Position numbers and translations under genes: made by a program
Source: Clostridium sp. 1001271st1 H5
GTDB lineage: Bacteria; Bacillota; Clostridia; Lachnospirales; Lachnospiraceae
Direction: 5' to 3'
Length of the DNA: 64,000 nt
NCBI RefSeq assembly: GCF_005845215.1
Contig: NZ_SPHO01000004.1
Location: 124,001 to 188,000, forward strand
Notes under the pieces: model-generated
Told to the model about the DNA's origin: nothing
The model's input: only the letters and a program-made list of their open reading frames with translations
Database searches by the model: none
Shown: positions 9,052 to 16,762 of the stretch, piece by piece
Layout of the letters: every line of letters starts with the position of its first letter
Numbering within the stretch: the stretch's first letter is position 1

Positions 9052-9183
9052 ATGCAGCACCCTGAAACCTATGTAGACGAACAATTCAGAAATCAGGAGC
9101 TTGCCGTATGTGAGCAGTGCCATAAGTGGTACTGGAGTTATGAGACTGAAATTTGCCCGAACTGCCTCGGGGCGGAGAATTAA
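9052..9183 (+). CDS. 43-residue double-CxxC zinc-ribbon protein
   Basis: A very short gene read MQHPETYVDEQF... and ending CPNCLGAEN. The translation has two knuckles, CEQC and CPNC, 16 residues apart, as in a rubredoxin-like or zinc-ribbon fold. AAGGA lies 8 bp before the ATG. The tyrosine- and tryptophan-rich stretch between the knuckles (HKWYWSYE) is compatible with a compact zinc domain. The function is unknown; proteins like this can be accessory subunits or nucleic acid adaptors. Confidence that it is translated is moderate, from the ribosome site and the clear metal motif. Confidence 0.6.
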   Translation: MQHPETYVDEQFRNQELAVCEQCHKWYWSYETEICPNCLGAEN

Positions 9184-9203
9184 GGAGATTTAAATTAATA
9201 TTT

Positions 9204-9431
9204 TCACCATAATAAAAATATTAGAACTAAAAAAGCTACTGAAACAGAACAAAATATAATGAGTATCTTCAAAGATTTGATTAACTTATTCAAGGATGCA
9301 AGTACTTCTTTTTTAGTTGTTTTTTTAAGTTTACTTATTAAGTAAATGTAACATGAACCCGCCAAAAATAGAATGACAAAAACAGGAATGAAATAATTAT
9401 AAAAAATAAAAAGCTTTGTACTGTTATCCAT
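9204..9431 (-). CDS. Small two-helix membrane protein
   Basis: A 75-residue protein starting MDNSTKLFIFYNYF, with two transmembrane helices (about 9-31 and 52-74) separated by a lysine-rich cytoplasmic loop (SKLKKTTKKEVLASLNKLIK). I chose the ATG at 9431 because GAGG lies 8 bp upstream; the upstream in-frame ATG at 9473 has no ribosome site. No family is recognised. It lies in an AT-rich cluster of small orphan genes on the same strand. Confidence 0.5.
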   Translation of the reverse strand: MDNSTKLFIFYNYFIPVFVILFLAGSCYIYLISKLKKTTKKEVLASLNKLIKSLKILIIFCSVSVAFLVLIFLLW

Positions 9432-9540
9432 ATTAAGTACCTCACAATTAAGAATTATAACGAAAGTATACATCTATGTTAATGACTTTACAATCATATA
9501 TTTGATAGTTTTAATTTTTGATACAGCGGAAGCATGCTTC

Positions 9541-9774
9541 TCACAACTCTTCAAATTTGAAACCGGAATCATAACAATAAAAATAAATATCTTCCGTAGT
9601 AAGGTGACCACTATATATTGTTATATTACCATCTTTATCAGATACATTCCAATTCCCGGGATAAGAAACCACAAATTTGTTCATTACTGTTTCCGTTACA
9701 TACTTAGGTTCCGCTTTGCATGCGGTAAGAATGACTGCCATCATCATACAAAGAGTCATGTATCTCTTTTTCAT
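9541..9774 (-). CDS. Short lipoprotein, possibly truncated
   Basis: A 77-residue secreted lipoprotein: positively charged start (MKKRYM), hydrophobic core and a lipobox LTAC with the lipidated Cys near residue 19. The mature part (KYVTETVMNKFVVSYPGNWNV) resembles the first strands of PsbP/DUF-type lipoproteins such as the longer one at 12040-12738. It stops after about 58 mature residues, so it may be a 3'-truncated relative. AAGGTGAGG precedes the ATG. Function unknown. Confidence 0.55.
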   Translation of the reverse strand: MKKRYMTLCMMMAVILTACKAEPKYVTETVMNKFVVSYPGNWNVSDKDGNITIYSGHLTTEDIYFYCYDSGFKFEEL

Positions 9775-9932
9775 TTCAAAACCTCACCTTTATAATTTTG
9801 TACTAATTGTAACAATCTGCCCCTTTATTTCCAGCACCCAGAGAATATTTGGGGAGAAAGTAAGCAGGCATAGGAACTAACCAATACCTGCCTGAATCTA
9901 CTACCATTTGTTTGATAATATAAAACATTAAT

Positions 9933-10151
9933 TTAAGTAAGAAATAACCAAACAAGCATTAAAAGTATTAAGTATATCCCCGCTATAACCATAACTATGT
10001 TGCCACCCGTTTTGCGTCGGCGCGTTACTCTTTCAAGTGTATAGCCGGGCAGTAAAGTGTTTTTATCAACTTTACTGGTTCTTAATTTCCATCCTATTCC
10101 AAAAAAAGCAATAAACGTCAATACATGACTGGCCAACTCCATTTTATCCAT
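9933..10151 (-). CDS. Small two-helix membrane protein
   Basis: A 72-residue protein with a hydrophobic N-terminal segment (SHVLTFIAFFGIGW), a basic loop (ERVTRRRKTGG) and a strongly hydrophobic C-terminal helix (NIVMVIAGIYLILLMLVWLF). A strong AAGGAGGGTG ribosome site supports the start. No family is recognised. It is the last of three close small genes on the minus strand (10981 to 9933). The TGGN(I/T)(V/L) segment before its last helix resembles the GGNTLIV segment of the 10706-10981 protein. Confidence 0.55.
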   Translation of the reverse strand: MDKMELASHVLTFIAFFGIGWKLRTSKVDKNTLLPGYTLERVTRRRKTGGNIVMVIAGIYLILLMLVWLFLT

Positions 10152-10247
10152 TTTAACACCCTCCTTGTTTGTTTTATATGATTTGTTTATAAATTTTCAT
10201 TTGTGCGTTTGCCGCAAACCGTCCGTGATACCCTTCATAAGAAAAAA

Positions 10248-10688
10248 TCAATGAATGCCTTGTTTCATTTTGTCAAACTCTTTATCTGATAATATTCTGC
10301 CGCCTGCAGTGTCTATTTCCGGGTGTTTTTCTGTAAGCATTTCAATTAAATGTTTGCCTCTCTTTTGAGAGGCCCTGGTAACAATACAGGTATTGTGGTT
10401 AGAAAAAATTGCAACATGCAGGCAGTAGCCTGATTTATTTTTTGTGTTGAATATATCAATCAGATTAACAAAATAAGCACCGATTATATCGCTCCTTTTG
10501 ATGACGCAAAACTGTCCGCCTTCAAAAAAAATGTAGTCCCTTGTTATAATGCCTGGTGACATTGTTGGTCCGTTAACATCAAAGTAAATGCTGTCCTGTT
10601 GTGGAACTTGTGAGGAAAACTCCCGGATAACAGATTCGGGGTAGTCACTGGCTTCAGCAAATGTTTGCAGCCAGTCATTTGCGTCCAT
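10248..10688 (-). CDS. Hypothetical cytoplasmic protein, 146 residues
   Basis: A soluble protein beginning MDANDWLQTFAEASDYPESV. The middle has a beta-rich PH-like pattern (RDYIFFEGGQFCVIKRSDIIGAYFVNL), resembling PH-domain or YcxB-like stress proteins in Firmicutes small-gene clusters; this resemblance is weak. I prefer the ATG at 10688 with AGGA 5 bp upstream over the TTG at 10718, which would overlap the upstream gene. It probably forms a unit with the membrane protein upstream. Confidence 0.55.
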   Translation of the reverse strand: MDANDWLQTFAEASDYPESVIREFSSQVPQQDSIYFDVNGPTMSPGIITRDYIFFEGGQFCVIKRSDIIGAYFVNLIDIFNTKNKSGYCLHVAIFSNHNTCIVTRASQKRGKHLIEMLTEKHPEIDTAGGRILSDKEFDKMKQGIH

Positions 10689-10705
10689 ACCTTTCCTTTT
10701 ACGGC

Positions 10706-10981
10706 CTAGCCGGCACAACGGTACACTAGGAATAAGAAAAACCAGACAAAGAACTCCAAAAAAATCAATGTAGGTATGTCATCACTATTACCTCTGCTCA
10801 GTGTTACGATTGAAAATCTTATCAGTCCGTAACCAATAAGCACCCCGATTGCAGCCATTACTACCCCAAATACGATTAAAGTATTTCCGCCTGATTTTCC
10901 AATCTTTCCCAGGCATTCAAGGTAACCATTTGCGTAACGCTTTTGAAAGCGCTCCGTTGTCATAGGTGTAAATCCCTTCAT
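10706..10981 (-). CDS. Small two-helix membrane protein
   Basis: A 91-residue protein with a soluble N-terminal 30 residues (TTERFQKRYANGYLECLGKIGKSGG), then two transmembrane helices (NTLIVFGVVMAAIGVLIGYG and LIFLEFFVWFFLFLVY). An AGGAGG ribosome site 5 bp before the ATG is strong. No known family. It is 17 bp upstream of the 10248-10688 gene on the same strand, probably in one transcript. Confidence 0.55.
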   Translation of the reverse strand: MKGFTPMTTERFQKRYANGYLECLGKIGKSGGNTLIVFGVVMAAIGVLIGYGLIRFSIVTLSRGNSDDIPTLIFLEFFVWFFLFLVYRCAG

Positions 10982-11332
10982 AAAATCCTCCTCTTAGTCA
11001 ATTCTTTAAATGTTTCTTCTTTGCCATCTTCCTTCATAGTGTTTGTAATTTATAGTTTTTATCCTTAAACCCGATTTGTCGTTTCCTTAACAATACGCGC
11101 ACAAACACCCGTCCTGAATTTATTCTAAGAAAGACGAGGCAGAAAATGAAAGCTGATTTTTTTGAAACCACTTTAAAACCTTCTTTTTTCTATAATATAT
11201 CATATAAAGCGGCATACGCTCCCAGCATGTAATTAATAATGGGATATATGTAATTTTTGCGGGAGAAATCGCTTGTATTGAATCAGCATTTACTGTATGA
11301 TAAACGTATTAATTGTGCGAGGGGGTGTTATC
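10982..11332. other. Divergent intergenic region
   Basis: About 350 AT-rich bp between a minus-strand and a plus-strand unit. It contains the plus-strand promoter listed at 11273-11301. Beyond that I see no gene, repeat or strong hairpin. Confidence 0.4.
11273..11301 (+). promoter_or_regulatory. Promoter of the lipoprotein gene at 11333
   Basis: TTGTAT at 11273-11278 is separated by 17 bp from TATGAT at 11296-11301. The predicted start of transcription, near 11308, leaves a short leader with the GAGGGGGTG ribosome site. This also argues against the upstream ATG at 11297. Confidence 0.55.
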
Positions 11333-11944
11333 ATGAAAAAGCGAGGCTGTATTAATATTGGATTATTATTGATACTGACGGTTTTGCTGACAGGATGCTC
11401 CAGCGGAGGGAGCAAAACTCCCGTAGTGAAACTGGACGGTTCCTATGAACTTATTCTAGGAAAAAGCAGCATAAAGGAGGTTCAGGAGGCTGGCTTCACG
11501 AACCGTTATTCTCATAAGAAAGTCATGAAAGTCATTCCGGACTCAAGCTGGGGATACTTTTACCCAATGAAGGATGATCTTAGTTTTGGCATCATGTTGG
11601 CAGGAAATAAGAGTTCTAGAGAGATTCCTCTTGAGGAGGGAGTTGTTTTTGAGCTATCCTTGGACTTTAATTCTCCAGACTATGACCTGGGAGAGGTTTT
11701 AGTTGACGGAGTGGACTACAGAGGTTATACCAAGGAACAGCTAACGGAAGCCATGGGTGAGCCCACGACAAAGATTGAAGAATATTTTATCTATGAGTCT
11801 AAGAACAGTTCCTATACCTTCATTTTTAAAGAAGGTTCAGAGACTCTGACAGGCCTAAGGGTAAAAGACGGAACTAAACAAAAATACGTGACAACACATG
11901 GTACTTTTATCACATCTTCTAATGACAGGCTTATGCCGGATTAA
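11333..11944 (+). CDS. Lipoprotein, 203 residues, unknown function
   Basis: An exported lipoprotein: MKKRGCIN, a hydrophobic stretch and lipobox LTGC (Cys near residue 22). The mature part has a short helical repeat-like motif (SSIKEVQEAGF, later TKEQLTEAMGEPTTKIEE). This pattern resembles small outer-surface proteins with SmpA/OmlA-like or DUF4309-like folds, but I cannot assign a family. The start at 11333 is favoured by GAGGGGGTG 6-8 bp upstream and by the promoter position. It is probably monocistronic; the next gene has its own promoter. Confidence 0.7.
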   Translation: MKKRGCINIGLLLILTVLLTGCSSGGSKTPVVKLDGSYELILGKSSIKEVQEAGFTNRYSHKKVMKVIPDSSWGYFYPMKDDLSFGIMLAGNKSSREIPLEEGVVFELSLDFNSPDYDLGEVLVDGVDYRGYTKEQLTEAMGEPTTKIEEYFIYESKNSSYTFIFKEGSETLTGLRVKDGTKQKYVTTHGTFITSSNDRLMPD

Positions 11945-11990
11945 TGAGATAGTTTACATTAAACCAATTCTTCTAATCGATTGCATTTTT

Positions 11991-12009
11991 TATTTGTGTT
12001 TGATAAAAT
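11991..12009 (+). promoter_or_regulatory. Promoter of the lipoprotein gene at 12040 (-35 start to start of -10 window)
   Basis: TTGCAT begins at 11991. TAAAAT lies near 12004-12009 if the T-rich stretch between them is read as a short spacer of 7 bp; this spacing is too short for a standard promoter. The -10-like TAAAAT, just upstream of an AGGAGGGGG ribosome site, is therefore the more reliable element. Moderate to low confidence. Confidence 0.25.
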
Positions 12010-12039
12010 ATTATTACTAAATACAGGAGGGGGATGATT

Positions 12040-12738
12040 ATGAAGAAGAATATTTTGGTTTTGAGTGCCGCTTTACTTGCTTCTGCATGGCTGACTGCAT
12101 GCAATTCCGGGAATAAGCAATCTCCGGAACCACCCGCAACAACTGAGGCCAAAGAAACGGAGACAACCGCTGAAGTGAAAAAGGCAGCCGAATTTTCAAC
12201 AGGCTCCTGGGATGGCTATACATTTACCAGCCCCTGGCTGAATCTTGCTTTTACTTTTCCTGAGGACTGCACGATTTCCACAGAAGACGAGATTAAGAAA
12301 GTCCTGGGAACCGGCCAGGAAATCCTGGTCAATAACGGGGTCTCCAATGAAGCTCAGTATAAAGTTGCGGAGTTTACAACCGCCTATGATTTTATGGTGT
12401 TTCTGCCGGACCAGTCCTCAAACGTTCAGATGCTGCATGAAAATGTTTCTGTTGCCGCCCGCGGAAAAAGCATGCCTGCTGAACAGTATTTGGATGCTGT
12501 GAAGGAGCAGTTAGGGGCTCTGGAAGATTATGGTTATGAGTTTAACGATTATGAAGATGTTGATATAGGCGGACAGACCTTTACAAAGCTTTCGGTTTCT
12601 GCGCTTGGAGGAGCTATGCTTCAGGATTATTACTGTATTTCCAAAGGGAAATATATTTCTTCCATAATTGCCAGCTATATGCCTGATTCGGCCGAAACAA
12701 TTGAAGCTGTTATGGCAGGGGTTACGGCTGTGAAATAG
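12040..12738 (+). CDS. Lipoprotein, 232 residues, PsbP-like mature domain
   Basis: An exported lipoprotein: MKKNILVLSAALLASAWLTAC (lipid Cys at 21), then a Thr/Glu/Pro-rich linker (residues 28-60). A folded domain starts with WDGYTFTSPWLNLAFTFPEDC, a pattern common in PsbP/DUF-like lipoproteins of gut Clostridia. The start at 12040 gives a 9-bp spacing to AGGAGG; the ATG at 12034 would be only 3 bp away. The function is not known. It sits alone after the 11333 lipoprotein on the same strand. Confidence 0.7.
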   Translation: MKKNILVLSAALLASAWLTACNSGNKQSPEPPATTEAKETETTAEVKKAAEFSTGSWDGYTFTSPWLNLAFTFPEDCTISTEDEIKKVLGTGQEILVNNGVSNEAQYKVAEFTTAYDFMVFLPDQSSNVQMLHENVSVAARGKSMPAEQYLDAVKEQLGALEDYGYEFNDYEDVDIGGQTFTKLSVSALGGAMLQDYYCISKGKYISSIIASYMPDSAETIEAVMAGVTAVK

Positions 12739-13205
12739 GAAGCAGTGCAGGATTAAACAGTGGTGGGGCTATCATCATAATGCCGGTAGCTGCCGCGGAA
12801 ACGGTTGCCGCTCTTTCCAAATGGATAGTCTCCTTGATTTGGCAATACACTTCTTCCCATTGCCGACAACCGAGATTCCATCCTCCAGCACGTTTAACTT
12901 TCATTTCAGAAGGCAGTCACCCGAATAGCTATCCCAGGGAACTGCCTTCCTTGCCATTGATGAATCATCATCATCTTACAATCATCGTTCTCTATACCCT
13001 CCCCCCTCTGCAATCAGGTATTAGTCAACAATTCTGTATATTACAGTACATTATCCTGAAGCAGAATACAGATTGGACTCTACAACTATTAATTTCCCGG
13101 GTTTTTTATTGAAATATACATATTATCATGTTAGGCTGTTAATAAAACTCGATTATACATATGGACACGGAAGTCTAAAAAGGGGAATTTACATGAAGGA
13201 GCAAA
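12739..13205. other. Intergenic region without a convincing gene
   Basis: About 470 bp. A 9-bp hairpin (GAAGGCAGT at 12909-12917 facing ACTGCCTTC at 12941-12949, 23-nt loop) may act as a weak terminator for the upstream gene, though it lacks a U tract. Open frames here (12780-13112 plus, 12722-12904 minus) lack ribosome sites and coding character. The last 150 bp are very AT-rich and should contain the promoter of the acetyltransferase. Confidence 0.35.
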
Positions 13206-13209
13206 ATGA

Positions 13210-13665
13210 ATGAATTTAACGTATAAAAAAGCGAATATAGCCGATGCAACACGCTTAATAGAAATATACAATGCGGCATTTTATGATGATTACATTCGAT
13301 ACGGAGAATGTCCTGGGTATGGAAAAACAAAAGAAAAGATGGAACATTCTATTTCAAAATCCCCTATACATATGATTATGAAAGATGGAATTCCCGTAGG
13401 TGCTATATCCTTTGAAAATCGAAAAAACGGGGAATATTATTTAGGCTGTTTATGTGTTATTCCAGAGTTTCAAGGTGTGGGGATAGGTACAAAGGCAATT
13501 CAAGATTTTTTGATGTTTTATTCTGACTGGAAAAAAATTACATTAGTTACTCCTGCAGACAAAGCAGAAAACATATCATTCTATACAAAGCGATGTGGCT
13601 TTCATATAACCGGAAATAAGATGGACGGAAATGTAGAAGTTGCAAATCTCTGTATGGAACGATAA
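13210..13665 (+). CDS. GNAT-family N-acetyltransferase
   Basis: A 151-residue acetyl-CoA-dependent acyltransferase of unknown substrate. The GNAT fold is recognisable: N-terminal TYKKANIADATRLIEIYN, strand 4 with CVIPEFQGVGIGTKAI (the Q/R-x-x-G-x-G acetyl-CoA pyrophosphate loop, near 91-98) and the C-terminal AENISFYTKRCGF motif. AAGGAG lies 8-9 bp upstream. The coding sequence is much more AT-rich than the genes around 14-20 kb, suggesting recent acquisition. It stands alone, closed by a strong terminator at 13747. Confidence 0.88.
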   Translation: MNLTYKKANIADATRLIEIYNAAFYDDYIRYGECPGYGKTKEKMEHSISKSPIHMIMKDGIPVGAISFENRKNGEYYLGCLCVIPEFQGVGIGTKAIQDFLMFYSDWKKITLVTPADKAENISFYTKRCGFHITGNKMDGNVEVANLCMER

Positions 13666-13746
13666 ATCCCAGATATATGATAAACACATGGAAAATCCTA
13701 AGAAATTAAGTTTTTGAACCTATTTTTAATGAAAGGTAAAACAAGA

Positions 13747-13793
13747 GAAAGCAAGATATCTGCCTTGAATAACCGATATCCTGCTTTCTTTTT
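13747..13793 (+). terminator. Rho-independent terminator after the GNAT gene
   Basis: A 14-bp stem with one mismatch (GAAAGCA-GATATC facing GATATC-TGCTTTC), a 14-nt loop and a TTTTT tract at 13789-13793. Confidence 0.8.
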
Positions 13794-13950
13794 ATTCATA
13801 TAGCTCTAGCCTGGTGATAATATGACTGACATAATTATGTTTCGCCGCCTGAAACTGGAGGCAGTCCTCAGAGTCCTTCCGACCACCGCACTAACTGACG
13901 GGAGATATGATATTTGACCATAATCAGCCCGATTACTATACCCAATATCT

Positions 13951-15429
13951 TTATTCACGGTTTGTATTTAATACATAGATTTCTTCATAAGCAATACTTG
14001 GCAGCGTCTCACCACTTGTCACCTCTCCCGTTCGCTCTCTGTTCTCATTTACAGTATAGATTGTCCCATTATGATACTCATACCGGTACTCTCCGTCTGC
14101 CCGGTATATACGGTTAGAATCCTGAACCCTTCCGGCCTCATTCACAAGGTATAGACGGTCTCCGACCTCAAATACCTGGATATCCTCTCCATCTTCAGCC
14201 TGGACCAGCTTCCCCTGGTTATAAAGATAGCCGTTGCGCTCCCCGGTATAGCTTCCACTGTTTGTAAAGTAGAATGTGGAACGCTCACCATCCTCTTCTA
14301 TCACATTGGTCTGGCGGTTGGTTTTCATTTTTCCATCAGAATCATCGGCTCCAAAGTATGCACTAATCGTAGTGCCATCGGAAAGGGTAAAGCCAATTAA
14401 TCCGCTCTTCATACGTCCATACTGATCGAAGAAATAACGGTTTCCATTAATCCTGGTGGTAGCATCGGTAACTGACCCTGAATTCTCATTAAAGTATTCG
14501 GGCACTCCGTTGTTATCAAAGTAGTACCAGGCGCCGTCCCCGCCATCATACCTCTGTGCATTGCTGGGAGTTGCATTGCTGGAGGTTGCAACGCCAAAAC
14601 TAAAATCCTGGTCTCCATCATCAGAATCCTCCGGATCATCTGTCAGGTATCTCCAGCCCCTAGCCATCTGTCCGCTGTTGGAATCACCAAAATATTTCAG
14701 TGTGCTGATACCTGTCGTATCACCGTCTCTGCGTTCTCCCATGGCTACCCAACCGGTTGCCATTGCCCCGTCCTCATCAAAATAATATCTGGATCCGTTA
14801 ATTGTACGGGTCACATAGCTGTTATCACCATTCGCCTTTACAGCGCGGCTATTACTCTGGAAATAGAACCAGGTTCCTCCATCGCCTGCCTGCGCAACTG
14901 TTCCGTCCTCCTGCCCATTGTTCTCGTCAAAATCCAGACACAGCCAGCCTGTCTTTGCGGCGCCGTCATTTTCATCTCCTAAGTAATATAAATTATCTTC
15001 ATCATTTAACCAGCCATACTGCATCGTGCCGTCTGAATCAAAATGATAACGCTGATTGTTAATCGTCCTCCAGCCGTCTGTTGCCGCGCGGCCATTGGAT
15101 TCCATATAGTACCAGCCGCCATCAGAGGAAGGGGCGTCCTCGGTTCCTTCTTCCACCTGAACCCAGCGGTTTGTCACACGCACCCCATTGATATCCACAT
15201 AATAGGAATCATCGACCCACTGGTCGGTTGCCATGACTCCATCAGAATCCAGGTAATAATAATCACCTCCTGACTGCCTCCAGCTGTCTGTTACGCGGTT
15301 TCCGCTGTTATCCGTAAAAATCCAGGTTCCTTCCTCCTGCTGCCACGCTGCCATGGAAGTAAAGGCTGCTCCTGCTGATAAGACTACTGCCGAACCAAGG
15401 ATTACCGCGGCTTTTGTTTTTTTCTTCAT
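13951..15429 (-). CDS. Secreted cell-wall-binding repeat protein
   Basis: A 492-residue exported protein made almost entirely of choline-binding-like/CW-binding repeats. A signal peptide (MKKKTKAAVILGSAVVLSAG, cleaved around AAFTSMA-A near residue 27) is followed by about 12-15 repeats of about 20-40 residues. Their core is W-x-YYLDSDG-x-MATGW, for example GGWYYMESNGRAATDGWR and GSRYYFDEDGAMATGWV. Such repeats hold proteins to teichoic acids or other wall glycans. No catalytic domain is visible, so it is probably structural, adhesive or a wall anchor. AAGGAG lies 10 bp before the ATG. It resembles the C-terminal repeats of the surface protein at 50346-53071. Confidence 0.88.
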   Translation of the reverse strand: MKKKTKAAVILGSAVVLSAGAAFTSMAAWQQEEGTWIFTDNSGNRVTDSWRQSGGDYYYLDSDGVMATDQWVDDSYYVDINGVRVTNRWVQVEEGTEDAPSSDGGWYYMESNGRAATDGWRTINNQRYHFDSDGTMQYGWLNDEDNLYYLGDENDGAAKTGWLCLDFDENNGQEDGTVAQAGDGGTWFYFQSNSRAVKANGDNSYVTRTINGSRYYFDEDGAMATGWVAMGERRDGDTTGISTLKYFGDSNSGQMARGWRYLTDDPEDSDDGDQDFSFGVATSSNATPSNAQRYDGGDGAWYYFDNNGVPEYFNENSGSVTDATTRINGNRYFFDQYGRMKSGLIGFTLSDGTTISAYFGADDSDGKMKTNRQTNVIEEDGERSTFYFTNSGSYTGERNGYLYNQGKLVQAEDGEDIQVFEVGDRLYLVNEAGRVQDSNRIYRADGEYRYEYHNGTIYTVNENRERTGEVTSGETLPSIAYEEIYVLNTNRE

Positions 15430-15618
15430 AATTGGTCAACTCCTTCATATTTGTTATTTGGAACAATACTATCTTAAAATATGAAAATAACACGAGGCTA
15501 ACATGGAACTAAACTTTTTCTAAACGCTGCTTTCAAATTTCTTACAGAATTGTTCCGACATGAATAAGATAGTACGGCTCCCGCAGCCGCATTCCCGAAG
15601 CTTTGCCTCGTCCCCTCC

Positions 15619-16743
15619 CTATCTACCATTTCCTATTTCTCCACGCTGCAGGCTAACATTCAATACCAGGCCAAGCCCTAAATATAAGCTCACCAAAGAG
15701 GTAAGTCCATAGCTGACAAAGGGCAGTGTGAGCCCAGTGTTCGGCATCAACCCGGTCACAACGCTGAGATTAACAAAAGACTGTCCGGCAATCAGAGCCG
15801 CCATTCCGAAACAGATTAGCCGGCCGGCCATATTGTCTGTGCGGTTCCCGGTTCTGATACATTCAAAAATAATCAGACCAAGCAGCAAGATAATCACCAG
15901 ACACCCTGCAAAGCCCAGCTCCTCGCCTGCTACTGCCATGATGAAATCGGTATGGGGTTCCGGCAGAAAATTTCCTTCTTTTACGGAAAGGGGGCTGTCA
16001 TTGCCAAGCCCTTTCCCAAACAGCCCTCCGGATCCCACTGCAATAATCGAGTATCTCTGCTGGTAGGATTCCTGGGCCCATTCCCCCGGCGCCAGCCATG
16101 ACATAATCCTGCGGTACTGATATGCATTCAGTATCCTCTGCTCTGGCCGTGTAACCAAAAAAAGAAACAATCCGCCCGAGGGAACGCCGATTGCAAGCGC
16201 CCGTGTTATTATGCGGGAACCAAGTCCTGCCATATACAGCATACAGACCGCCACCCAGCCCACGATGATGGTGGTGGACAAGTCCGGCTGTTCTAATATC
16301 AATGCCATTGGCAGACTAAGGGCCGACAATGCGCACAGAATAAAGACCGGCTGATTCATCTTATTTTGATTCTGTTCCAACAGCCATGCCCAAAAAACAA
16401 TTAAAAGGATTTTTGTTAATTCTGATGGCTGGAACCGCAACGGGCCAATTTCAATCCAGCGGGCAGCTCCGCCAGATATGGCGCCGGTAAGTGTCACACT
16501 TAAAAGAAGCACCAGACTCGTTCCGTAAATGGCCCAGATATACCTTTCTGTCAAATGGTAATCTAAAAATGAACAGGAAAGCATAACCACAATTCCCAGT
16601 GCAATACCGGCAATCTGGCGCCGCTGATAAGCTGGATTCACGCTTCCTATTAAAAGTACTCCGATAACAGAGAGGATGACTGTACCTATAATAAGTAGAA
16701 AATCGTATTTTTTTAATTCATAGTCTGTTCTGATTTTAATCAT
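15619..16743 (-). CDS. rodA: RodA/FtsW/SpoVE-family peptidoglycan glycosyltransferase
   Basis: A SEDS-family polytopic membrane protein (374 residues) that polymerises lipid II with its partner class B PBP, encoded 19 bp upstream. Family motifs are visible: GGAARWIEIGPLRFQPSEL, EQPDLSTT (containing the essential aspartate), GSGGLFGKGLG, PEPHTDFIMAVAGEELGF and LPFVSYGLTSL near the C-terminus. About ten hydrophobic helices are present. The pairing with a PBP2-like protein indicates elongation (RodA) or a specialised wall role rather than division. Confidence in the family is high; the RodA versus SpoVE assignment is inferred. Confidence 0.92.
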   Translation of the reverse strand: MIKIRTDYELKKYDFLLIIGTVILSVIGVLLIGSVNPAYQRRQIAGIALGIVVMLSCSFLDYHLTERYIWAIYGTSLVLLLSVTLTGAISGGAARWIEIGPLRFQPSELTKILLIVFWAWLLEQNQNKMNQPVFILCALSALSLPMALILEQPDLSTTIIVGWVAVCMLYMAGLGSRIITRALAIGVPSGGLFLFLVTRPEQRILNAYQYRRIMSWLAPGEWAQESYQQRYSIIAVGSGGLFGKGLGNDSPLSVKEGNFLPEPHTDFIMAVAGEELGFAGCLVIILLLGLIIFECIRTGNRTDNMAGRLICFGMAALIAGQSFVNLSVVTGLMPNTGLTLPFVSYGLTSLVSLYLGLGLVLNVSLQRGEIGNGR

Positions 16744-16762
16744 CCGGCTCTCCGCCCCTTTC

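Noticed and set aside
11991..12009. A standard -35/-10 promoter with 17-bp spacing upstream of the 12040 lipoprotein
   Set aside because: The TTGCAT and TAAAAT positions as listed are too close for a standard spacer; only the -10-like element is reported, at low confidence.
12780..13112. 110-codon plus-strand frame
   Set aside because: No ribosome site and non-protein-like composition in an AT-rich gap.
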